Positions 36,414-46,164 of a DNA stretch of 64,000 nt are shown piece after piece. The notes below the pieces were generated by a model. The model ran no database searches, was not told the origin of the DNA, and worked only from the letters and a program-made list of their open reading frames with translations. The stretch is from Linyphia triangularis (Eukaryota; Arthropoda; Arachnida; Araneae; Linyphiidae), in NCBI GenBank assembly GCA_963978545.1, contig OZ021731.1, positions 23,394,093 to 23,458,092 on the forward strand, written 5' to 3'. Position numbers and translations under genes: made by a program. Position 1 is the stretch's first letter, and each line of letters begins with the position of its first letter.

Positions 36414-37709
36414 CTAGAATAAACGATCTTTAAGGAGATGTGAGTGCTTGAATCCAAAATTCAAGATGGGAATCATGAATTTAAGTCCTTTAGAGTCGTT
36501 AATGAGTTTTTTCTTGGTAGAGTAAGATGATGCAATGACATCAAAGGCTTGGAAAATGGCATCAGCAGCTTCAGCATCGACTTCTGATGAGAGAGAGCTG
36601 TCGAGTGTCATAGTTCCTTTGGAGCATTGGGGGATAGTTTGTGATGCAACATCTGAGGTAGTTTGCGATGCAACTTCTGCATAGGTAGGTTTCTTGGGCT
36701 CATTAAAGTGCAGGGGTCTTGGCAAAAAATGGGTTCTTTGCGCCTGCTTGCGGGAAGAAGTAGAAGAAGGAATGGTCGCCTTCTTGACCAAAGGAGCTTC
36801 TCTACCTCTTGAAATGATTTTTCTGCGAGCAGGACAGATGAGAGAGCTACTGCAATGCGCCTGGTTGCAATTACAGCATAATTTAGGACCAACTTTGGTC
36901 GGGCAGTCACTGGAGCGGTGTTCTGCTGCACAGTGGCGACATCTAGTAGGAAACGAACATGAAGAGGCCAAGTGCGAACCCCAGCTTTGACAATTAAAGC
37001 ATTGTTGGATTCTGTGGGCTTGTTTCCCCTTCAGTGGTTCCATCGAAATTTGAAGAAAGAGCAGCATCTTCCAGGTAAGAATGCTCTCTTTGTTGAGGTG
37101 GCCGGGGAACTCCAGAATGAAGAGAGGCATCTTTATGCCTCGACTTCTCTTCATCTGGGTGACTGATTTTGGTTGGAAGTCTGGCTTCTCAGAGGTAAAC
37201 CAGTCAATAATCTCCGCTGGAGAAGTAGTTGCAGGCAATCCCCTGACAACTACTTTAAATGAAGTAAGCATGCCAGGATCATTTTGCGTAAAAACACCAC
37301 GTTCCTTGAGCCATGTGTAGATAAGCGCCTCCTCAATCTCTTTTTGAGGGGTGACACATATCAGTTCTTTGGTGACACGGGCGTTCAAAGTACTATTTTG
37401 CTCAAGCAGCTTCTTGTGCAGATAGCTAATGGCACTCTTCCCGTCCGCATCTGATGGAAGGTAGAAACAGGTAGACACGTAAGAGGGGCTAACATTGTTA
37501 GCAAGGTTTGCCTCTTCGTTCTGTAAAACCTCATTTGCCGCTGCCAGATTTTTACAACACTCAACGTCATGTTGAGTTAATTCCTTAGAATTTTCCGGGG
37601 TTGTTAAATCTGGGGCGGGGACATTACTATCATTACTAGAATCGTCATCAACTTCAGGTGCAGAGTCCTTCGTTGAGGCAAGTTTAGTTTGTCTCGTCTT
37701 GCGAGGCAT
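36414..37709 (-). CDS. Gag-like zinc-knuckle protein (ORF1) of a jockey/X-element-like non-LTR retrotransposon, intact
   Basis: This is an intact 431-codon ORF. Residues 1-75 are acidic and low in complexity. An alpha-helical stretch with conserved YLPSDADGKSAISYLHKKLL lies at 83-102. An RRM-like / PRE_C2HC-type region spans about 152-235 (VVVRGLPA to LKGKQAHR). Three CCHC-like knuckles follow: C237-C240-H246-C251, C257-C260-H264-C269 and C278-C281-H285-C292. KPTYAEVASQT at 340-350 is typical of ORF1 proteins of jockey-clade elements. Such proteins bind RNA and assemble ribonucleoprotein. No endonuclease or reverse transcriptase follows on the minus strand; the next coding sequence is a second, divergent copy of the same ORF. 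It may be a surviving ORF1 of a degraded element, a gag-only element, or a domesticated gag gene. The start is the first ATG, preceded by the same GTTAATTCAT motif as the neighbouring copy. Confidence 0.85.
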   Translation of the reverse strand: MPRKTRQTKLASTKDSAPEVDDDSSNDSNVPAPDLTTPENSKELTQHDVECCKNLAAANEVLQNEEANLANNVSPSYVSTCFYLPSDADGKSAISYLHKKLLEQNSTLNARVTKELICVTPQKEIEEALIYTWLKERGVFTQNDPGMLTSFKVVVRGLPATTSPAEIIDWFTSEKPDFQPKSVTQMKRSRGIKMPLFILEFPGHLNKESILTWKMLLFLQISMEPLKGKQAHRIQQCFNCQSWGSHLASSCSFPTRCRHCAAEHRSSDCPTKVGPKLCCNCNQAHCSSSLICPARRKIISRGREAPLVKKATIPSSTSSRKQAQRTHFLPRPLHFNEPKKPTYAEVASQTTSDVASQTIPQCSKGTMTLDSSLSSEVDAEAADAIFQAFDVIASSYSTKKKLINDSKGLKFMIPILNFGFKHSHLLKDRLF

Positions 37710-37799
37710 ATCAGCGATCAGAACAGGTCTGATTGATTCAAAATGATATTGAAAATGAATGAATGATGAATTAACAAAATTTTTACTGAATATTTATAC

Positions 37800-40215
37800 A
37801 ACTTTTAATTTAAAAGAAAAGTGGTAAAAATAAAAGTTTATTATACATTATGTAACATATCTGTTGCATTTAGCAATCGAAGATGGAATAAATAAATATA
37901 TATAGCACAAAAGAGCGCGAGTGTGTGAATTAAACAAAGCAACATAAAATAAATCCGCAGATTATTTTTATATATAACAACAAATTGGATTTCAAATGAA
38001 CCAGAAATAAATTAAACAACCCAAGAAGAAACAGCAAGAACTTAAAATCGACAATTTAAAAAATAACTCAAAATGAACAAAATAACAGTAAAAACATCTT
38101 AGTGTTTTATATCACGTAAAAAAAATACGAATAAATTTCAGAGCTCTAAGACATAAAATATTCATGTTTCGCTAGATACAGAAAAGGGATTCTGACACAT
38201 CAAAATTACATATTTAAATATTTTAGATATCTAATTTTTTTTCCTGCAAGAAGGCCCTCTCCTTCCCTCCCTCTATATTTTAATAAATTGCAACACACTG
38301 GTAATTTTATAGAGAAAACACTTTTGAAAAAATGCTCCCCCCTACAACATTTTCATTTTACAATCTACAGAAGAGAATAAAAATATCTACGGGGAAAAAA
38401 GATGTTTTTTGAAGTGGTTCTTTCACAACACTTTTTCAAAACTTGGCTTTACAAGAAAAATTATTATTCACTTTATGAACGTTTTTTAATATTTTATTTT
38501 GTTCCTTTTTATCACCTTAAGTTCTTCATAATTCGTTTACTATTCCACAATATATTCATTATATCACGCGAAGTGGGAGAAGATGTTTAAAATATAAATG
38601 ACTCTATTAACTAAACGAATTCACATATATTATCGAGTTAAATTTTTTTTAACTTTGAATTTTCCAAGCTTTATTGTATTTTACCATCTATATTAATAAT
38701 TTCTGTAAATAATTTGTTATAAAAGAAAAAGAAATTTCATTTAATGTGGATTTTGCAAGCTGTTATCTATTATTATTATGTTTTAGATCGTAATGCTTTA
38801 ATTTTTGTAGCAATTTTAACATCTATTCGAAAATTATTATTTTTTTTTTTACATGGTGGGAGCTATAAATCATTATATTTTAAGCCACTTTTCAAATTTT
38901 GTTAAGATTCTGCTGAAGGAAAGAGCAAATGAAATCATATCGATAAAAGTTATTCATTTTTTTTTTTTTTTTTTTTTTTTTTTTCCAAATTAATTCCCAT
39001 TGACTAAATTTGCTCTTCCAATGAACTTTTTAATAACTTAACGATTATTACGAATATTTTATAAATAATTAAATTAAATATGCAATACAAAAGTTTATCT
39101 CCAAAAATTTGGAAATAGATAATTTTTATGAGCAACAGACATAGCTCTACATTAAAATCTTTCCGATTTGCAATCATTAGTATTTCAATGCAATTCCTAA
39201 TCAATCTTAAGAACACTAGGCGTTTCTTATCGCCATCTATTGACGAAAAAATTAACTATTTATTTTTCTTTGGGGAGAAAAATCCCGATCCCCCCCCCCC
39301 CCTAAACATTTCCAACCGACTCTCAAATGTTTATATGAGTATATTTTTTGCACCACGATACGAGTGAGAGGTAGCAGATGCATATCAAATTAAGTCCCAA
39401 AAGCCACACTGTCTTGATTGTTTTCTACGTGACACTACTTCAATACAATTTATTAACCTACGTCTTCAAACACATCTTAATTTTCTACAAAAATAACCAC
39501 CGACAAAAAGCACTGCCAAACACTTCATTTTTCATGGCCCTTTTGAAAAAGCCGTTATCACCCTCCGTTGACTTCTATATGACGTATTTATGACCATGAC
39601 TGATAAATGGCGCTTCTTATAATTCTCCGCCCCTGCAACCAAAAGGCTCCGTCATCTCAATATTTCATGTCCATACATGCCAGACAACCCGCTGATGCAT
39701 ACCTAGAAAGTAAGGGGCTAGAATGTGATAAATGGTACAATGAACACTGAGAACGCACGACTTCAGGAAGAATGTTTAGATTTGTTTGAACTTTGAAATA
39801 AAATTTTGGCAGTTGGCTTTTGTGGTTTTATGTTTTGATATTGGACATGAGATCACAATAGAGGAACTAAATGATTTGCATCTGTATCATCTATTCCACG
39901 AGAAATAGCAACTTCTTGAACTTAACTTGATAGATATCCAAGTCATCAATTGAGGACTAGAAATGGAAAACGACCTAAGTCCAAAAAAAAGAAACATTTT
40001 CTGGAGAGTCGAAAAATGATCGCATCTGCTACTTAAGACAATGGTTAAGTACGTACTTCAGATTGAATTTGAACTATTGCTCCTGGAGTTCGTACTTTGG
40101 AAGCTCTCCACTTTGTTTAGTTTGATTTTTAGGACATTTTTCCGTAAAAAAAAAAGATTTTCGATTTTTTTTGGTACTTAAGTTGTTTTCCATTTTTAGT
40201 CCTCAATTAGTATTA
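37800..40215. other. Gene-free AT-rich DNA upstream of the gag array
   Basis: No ORF2 or reverse transcriptase signature and no third gag copy. A C13 tract is at 39290-39302 and a long poly-T at about 38957-38985. CGCCATCTATTGACG at 39230 is also seen partly at 54010. Confidence 0.5.
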
Positions 40216-40423
40216 TACGGTATGTCCATAAAAGAATATCTCAGTCTACATTTTAATAGTATTTAATTTGTGTAATTTATCTACACTAATATTTAAGTAT
40301 GAATTTAATAGTGTAAGAGAAACCAGGTTAGTTTACATTGAATTCGATTGATCATATTCTATGTCTAAATCACACAGTTATAATGTATCAATATTGGACA
40401 TTCTTTTTTGGACACCCTGTTTA
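40216..40423. mobile_element. Small Tc1/mariner-type MITE (about 208 bp)
   Basis: The left end TACGGTATGTCCATAAAAGA and, reverse-complemented, the right end ACAGGGTGTCCAAAAAAGAA are imperfect inverted repeats followed by ATxTC. TA-rich flanks are present. No coding sequence. Confidence 0.65.
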
Positions 40424-42519
40424 TCATAAAGCGTACAAAATTGGTAACTTATTCTTTGGAAAGAACATATTTTTAAACTAAATCCTACCACATATCCAAA
40501 CCTAGGCTAGAATATTTGCTGGGGAGTGCTGAGCGGCTGAAGGTTTTATTCAAACATATATTTCTTAAAAATGTTCATTGGGTGTCCTAATTAAAAGTTA
40601 AGGAATAGTTATGAATTAATTCTTTTTTTTTTAAAAAAAAACACTGTTTAAAACATACTTTTTGGTAAAACTTTTTCATGTGAATTTTTGTAACTTCTCT
40701 TAATTTTAAATTATATTTTCAATGTCTATGGAGTTCCCCCTTGATCCCATATTCCAAATACTTTTGATATTTGGACTGAGTGAATTATAGCTGAAAGGGT
40801 ATATTTGAATGTATGAGTCTCGTCCTCTGGATTTACTTTGTTGCAACTTTTTAATAGTAAATTGAACTTTATGTTTCATCAAGTGTGATTTAGTAATTCT
40901 AAATATGATACACTAAAATTCTTATAGATATGATATTATTTCTGAAAATTTAAATTTAAAAATTCATTCATAAAACTCACTTAATATGTTGGTCAATAGT
41001 ATCAATAGTGTCAATGTCTAAATAGTTTCGTTATAAATAATATTAATATCAAATTAATTTCACTCCAGTTCGAATAAATTATTTATTGGATGGCATAAGA
41101 CCTAAGCAAATATTTAGTCATAGGATTTTAATGTCATTAAACTTTCAAATTACCGGATGCTGGAAAACTTTTAAGCATTTAATTTATGCCAAAACATCAA
41201 ATTACCACCATGTCAACACCTTACGCAAACGAGCGAATTCGTTAGTCAAATACTATCGCGCGGTTTTCCCTGTGACGTAAGATGTTTATGTCGTCATGCG
41301 GCACATAAATTTTACTTAGGTTAACGAGCATAAAATTGTGACAGGCTGCTTTAACGGTGAAGGTTGGCTTACGACCATAAAATTTTTCGTGGAAAAATTT
41401 TGCCTTGCTGGAGGAATTATAAGGAGGCATTTTATCGTTGAAAATCGTGCGGCTTTTCGAAAAGAGGATTTTGTTGGAGTAGCTGTGAAAGTTAATTAAA
41501 CCGAGTTGAGAGAATGCTTGCTGCTCGTAAATTTCAAATTTCGCCAAGTTTCTAAAACCACAGACGTCTGAAAGCGTATCGTAATGGCAATGTTGCGAGA
41601 TGAAGTTTGTGTGTGACATTCTTTGAAAGCATCTATATTTTGTAGGGTGCTGTTTCAGTGCATTCAAAGAGTCGTATTTAGTTTTAACGAAACATAACTG
41701 AGATATGGTTCTGAGATATAAGTTAAAAGTTCAAAAACGATCATCATTCATTTTATGCATTAGAATGTAACGTAAATTGAAAACTTAACGTAATAATAGC
41801 TCACTAACGTCTGAAAAATAAAAAATAAAAAATAACTATTAATGCCATCTAAAGCTATAATTCAAGAATCAACTTTTCGTTTCAGTTAGAAGTATTCAAA
41901 TATTATATATCTTTTTTAATCCCTTTCAACTCCTTAGTCATAAAACACTACATCAAGTTTTGCAGAATATGGCATAAATTATCCTACCTGAATGATTATA
42001 TAAATTGTTGAAATACGCAATACTAACATTTGTAACAAAATGGAATAAATCATAATCTACAAGCAAAATACTCGTATAATAATTTTTTTTAATTTTACAT
42101 ATTTTAATTTTTATAAACCCTTTAATTAAAAAAGTTAAATTATATTTTTCTTTTCTTTATTTATGATAACAACATATTAAAAAAAAAATGTTCATGCTCC
42201 TTTCAAATTTAACAAACACGGTCTGACAATAAAGTGGTTTGAATATCAATGGATAAGCCTGTGGTGCTTGAAAAAATGCTTTTGTTCTAGTTGTTTTGTT
42301 AAGTTCGAGATGTTTCCCCATTTAAATACCCATCTACAAGTTTCTGGTATAAGGCAATTTATTTATTCATTATGATTAGATTATAAATCCTTTGACACTC
42401 CTTATTCTTATTTAAAAAGGAATGAAGAAGAAAAAAATATACATTTAGTTTTAATAAATTAGTGTTATTCCTTTAAAATGGAAAAAAAAGTAATTCTTGT
42501 ATTTTAATTTGGTAATAAG
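40424..42519. other. Gene-free stretch with one higher-complexity patch
   Basis: 41220-41700 is less AT-rich and has a 141-codon minus-strand frame (41242-41667) without known domain, signal peptide or repeats. I do not call it a gene; a conserved non-coding element is possible. Confidence 0.35.
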
Positions 42520-42523
42520 TTAA

Positions 42524-43288
42524 GGTCTCTGTCTACTTCGGATGCATGAATTTTTTTTTTATTTTAAATTTTTTTTTAAGAATACTGTTATGCGTAGTGA
42601 TATAAGACTTGTTAGGCTTAAGAAAAACACTGACAAATTACAAAAAAAAATAAAAAAAATATGATTTTAACCATTTTTTAGTGTGAAAATGTCAGGTAAA
42701 TAGGAATAATCAAAAAGTAGGTAGGTATGCCCAGTTGAAAAAATCTGAACAACGGCCCACCTTAAACAAAAAAATTTAATGGTTTTAGGTTTAATGTGAC
42801 AGTGGCTATATCCCGTACCTCTAATATTATTTTATATGCAAAAATAACAAATTGGTGGACAAAAAAAAAAAATTTTTTTTGCATGTTTTTTGCCAAAAAA
42901 AAGTAAAAATAAAATTTTGCAATAATCTTGATATGGGTTGGTTGTTTTCAGATTATCTGGCGCCGTCAGCAACACGAGGGCTATAATGCGCCGAAACATT
43001 CGTCATTAGACAAGTCAACATATATTTACAAACACCCATGCCTAACACGGGACTCGAACCCGCAACCTTGCAGTCTAGACTACATGTGTTTTCAGGACTC
43101 TTATTTACCTGGCATTTTCACACTAAAAAAGTGGTTTGAATCAATATATTTTTTTTTCCTTTTTTGTAATTTACTAATATAATTGTTAAACCTAACAAAT
43201 TTTATATCAATAAACATAAGAGTATTCTTTAAAAAAAATTTAATAAAAATAACGTTTTTTTTTCATGCATCCAAAGTAGACTGAACCC
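42524..43288. mobile_element. TTAA-flanked DNA element B, with nested SINE2
   Basis: TTAA lies at 42520-42523 and 43289-43292. The termini are GGTCTCTGTCTACTTCGGAT and, from the right, GGGTTCAGTCTACTTTGGAT, followed by GCATGAA. The inverted arms match for well over 100 bp (GAATACT, TTATG, GATATAA, TTGTTAGG, AAATTAC in order). A SINE2 copy sits inside. Confidence 0.8.
42934..43079 (-). mobile_element. SINE2, 5'-truncated copy inside a TTAA element
   Basis: It has the SINE2 tail and body with the inverted B box (GGACTCGAACC), ending near GCAGTCTAGAC without the A box. It sits inside the inverted-repeat element 42524-43288, so it inserted later than that element. No clear target duplication was found. 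Confidence 0.82.
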
Positions 43289-43576
43289 TTAATTAAAAAA
43301 GGACAAATATTTTTAATTCTGCTTTCTTTTCTTAAAATTTTTGCAATATATTTTGTTCATTTTTCTCCCAACAATATTAAGGTTCAGAAAGCTTTATCAG
43401 CCTGTTGGAACAGCCCTTATTAAACAACCACTGAATAGTTATGCATTCATTAGATCTGGATACGCCAGACAATTCCAACCTCAATCTCTACATCAACCCT
43501 ACAGCCACACAAACTTACACAACTAATTGCCAATTATAGCTCCAAGTCTAAGTGTCCACTTCTTGATTACAAATGC

Positions 43577-44075
43577 CATCGATAAACAATTGGAGACTCA
43601 AGAGTTAAAACGAACCATGTCCTTAAGAAGCTATTCAAGAGTTAAATGACTTCTCTAAATCGAGTTCTAATCAGAGGTTTCAGAGTTAAATTGCACTCCT
43701 TAGAAAGCAACTCAGAAGTTAACTGACTGTTAATTGCATCGAAAAATAATTTGATGTTTTAGAGTTAAAATAAATTACTTTCTTAAGAAGCAACTCAAGA
43801 GATGTAAGTGACAACAAAATCTATTGACAGATAATTAGAGGTTTTGTGTTAAAATAAAACACTTTCTTAAAAAAGCAACTACAGAGATACATTTTTATAA
43901 ATTGTATCGATAAACAATAGGAGATTTTAAATTTAAAATGAACCACATTAAAAAAAAAAAAAATAACTAAAAAATAAATCACTACAAATTCCATTGACAA
44001 ACAATTGGAGGTTTTGAGTTAAAATGAACCAAATTCTCAAAAAAAAAATTAAAAAAATCAAGAGTTTAATACCTT
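43577..44075 (+). repeat. Degenerate 84-bp minisatellite, six units
   Basis: Units start near 43577, 43661, 43738, 43823, 43907 and 43993. Each begins about ATCGATAAACAATTGGAG, then GTTTTGAGTTAAAATGAACC, then CTTTCTTAAGAAGCAACTC. Units differ by substitutions and poly-A length changes; no ORF spans them. Confidence 0.8.
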
Positions 44076-44079
44076 CTAG

Positions 44080-45370
44080 AAATATCTAAAAGTCTACCTC
44101 TAATAGTCAGTGCGATTAAGAACTATTTCCTTCTAGTGCGTAAACATTAAAATCCTTAAACTGATTCAAAATCTCTCACAGACAACTTTAATGAAAAATT
44201 GATGAATAATTGACTTGGCTCACTTTCTCTTTTCCTATTCAATTGTAAATGCAGACTACTTTGGCACTATCTGACTATTTCCATCCTAAACAAACTAAAT
44301 TCCTTCTTTCACAAGAATTGGGAAACAATCTTCAAAGTGAAACACTCACAGAGAGAGATTACAAAACGATGTGGTCACTAATGCTGGTAATTAGTCACTC
44401 CGTAAGTGGCAAGAGCAGATGCATGGAAATGGACTATTGGGAACTTCTATTGATTTCAGCTCGGCGAAGAGATAGCTATCGTCTTCAATTTCGCTTAATG
44501 ATTTTCTTTAGGGAAAACATCATTAGTATTTTAATGGAAGGATAAATTATGGAGGGAGATCGAAAAGCGGGAGACCGGGATATATCCAGGCTTTGAAGTG
44601 TAGAATAATTTAAATGTGATACTTGTCTAAGAATTGATACCCCTCTACTGCATGGACTGGTTAAGGCATGATTTTAAAACTTGTATGGTGGAAAGTTATC
44701 GATGATTGTTAGTCCATGAACTACAGTTGTATAGAATCTTAAACACTTGATTAGACAGAATCGTAGCAATTTTGGAATTCTGGACCTGGTTTAAATTTCA
44801 AAATAAATCTTGCTTGAAGATGAGGGATATTCTAAACTGGTCTTCCACTATGTGGGAATTTACATATTTTTGATACTAGTCTTATTACTATAATAATTCT
44901 AAAGCTGGTACGGACTTCAGGTTCACTTAAAATCTTGCTTGTATTTGCAGAATATTAATAATGTTTATTCATTGAATAGAAATGATATCATTTTAAATAG
45001 TTGCATAGACTAAATATAGTTATTTTGGAATGCTGGTATCGGTTTGGTGATTAAATTAAACAAATGGAGTGGATAGGTAATGTTAAATGTACATTGAGGA
45101 ATTTTGTAGTATTATTATATTATTAATAAGTGTTATAATAATGTAAGTGTTATTAATAACGTAGTGGGTAAGTGTTATTAATATTGTAGTGGTTTTAAAA
45201 TCCTAAATAGGGCTTATTTGAATTATTATTGTTTTTGATAACAAGTCCTCAAAATATATCAAGTGTCACAACTTCCATTTTGGAAAGGTCATTTAACATA
45301 ATCTATCAACAACACAAAAAAATTCAACCTTATCTTTAAACCAGTAACGGTATTCAACAGAACACAAATT
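44080..45370. other. Gene-free stretch with one higher-complexity patch
   Basis: 44220-44600 has higher complexity (GATGTGGTCACTAATGCTGG, GGCAAGAGCAGATGCATGG) and a 98-codon frame with no recognisable domain. The remainder is AT-rich. Confidence 0.35.
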
Positions 45371-45416
45371 AGAGTAAAACACTGATTTTTCGTAACAATA
45401 GACGACAGCGAGGAGA

Positions 45417-45430
45417 GGGGGGGGGGGGGG
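45417..45430 (+). repeat. G14 homopolymer
   Basis: Fourteen consecutive G residues in AT-rich DNA; a C13 tract is at 39290-39302. Assembly or length polymorphism is likely at both. Confidence 0.9.
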
Positions 45431-45550
45431 ATAGCTGAATTTTTGAATATCCGATCTTTTACGAAGAAACATGTTACCAATGCCAGTATTATAAGAGCAA
45501 TTTGAAATAAGGGAATAAGGAAAATGAACTTAAAAACAAATAACTGTATA

Positions 45551-45765
45551 TACAGGGCGTCCACAAATTAGTCCGGCAATGGAGTTCAAATACATCTGAA
45601 TAACTCTTAATAACTAGGCCTTATAAACCATTCTTTTCTCCCAATTAATTTATGTTTACCATGTAATTCTTATATGCAAACAAAATTGTTTATTATGCCT
45701 TGTTATTAAGAGCTATACAGATCTATTTGAACTCCATTGCCCGACTAATTTGTGGGCATCCTGTA
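45551..45765. mobile_element. Tc1/mariner-type MITE (215 bp)
   Basis: TACAGGGCGTCCACAAATTA on the left is matched by TACAGGATGCCCACAAATTA from the right. The arms stay paired for about 60 bp (GGAGTTCAAATA, TAATAAC). TA lies at both ends. No ORF. Confidence 0.83.
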
Positions 45766-46048
45766 TTTCGACTCACGCGTTTAACAAATAGTTTTATTTA
45801 AAGTAATACTACATTTTAGTAGCTTTAAGATTTTGAAACAGAAGTTCAAATTTTTTAAAATAGCCGACTGGATCGGTTTCGGTTCATCAATATTCGGATA
45901 ATCGGTGTTCTACTGTACTCTGATAGGCGTCTGTATCGCAAGCGACTTTTCCTGTTTGTTTGTGTTTTCTTTTGCATCCTTTAGTAAAAGTATCTTTTAT
46001 AATTGAAACTGGAAAGATTTATATGGTTACTTGGTGCCAATTGGATTC

Positions 46049-46164
46049 TACCCTTATATAGCACACATCCTCATAGGGGGCTCCCTTGAAAGTTCTCAGG
46101 CATCCACGTGACTTCTAATGACTTCGGGAGGAACTCCCTGGAAGGATGTGTGCTACATGGGATA
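46049..46164. mobile_element. Short palindromic element (about 115 bp)
   Basis: ATAGCACACATCC (46058-46070) and GGATGTGTGCTAC (46144-46156) are inverted, with TACCC/GGGATA at the outer ends and GGGGGCTCCC-like short palindromes inside. It is probably a tiny MITE. Confidence 0.55.

Larger units (their letters stand above)
45371..45923. mobile_element. Possible pogo/Tigger-like remnant around the 215-bp MITE
   Basis: The right end, reverse-complemented, reads CAGTAGAACACCGATTATCC followed by GAATATT, a pogo-like terminus. The left side has AGAGTAAAACACTGATTTTTCG-type sequence (first 20: AGAGTAAAACACTGATTTTT). Both ends are decayed and the interior is occupied by the MITE at 45551-45765. Confidence 0.35.

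Noticed and set aside
41242..41667. 141-codon minus-strand frame
   Set aside because: No domain, homology or splice evidence recognised; kept only as a higher-complexity patch.
44249..44545. 98-codon plus-strand frame
   Set aside because: No recognisable protein family; may be chance in a conserved-looking patch.
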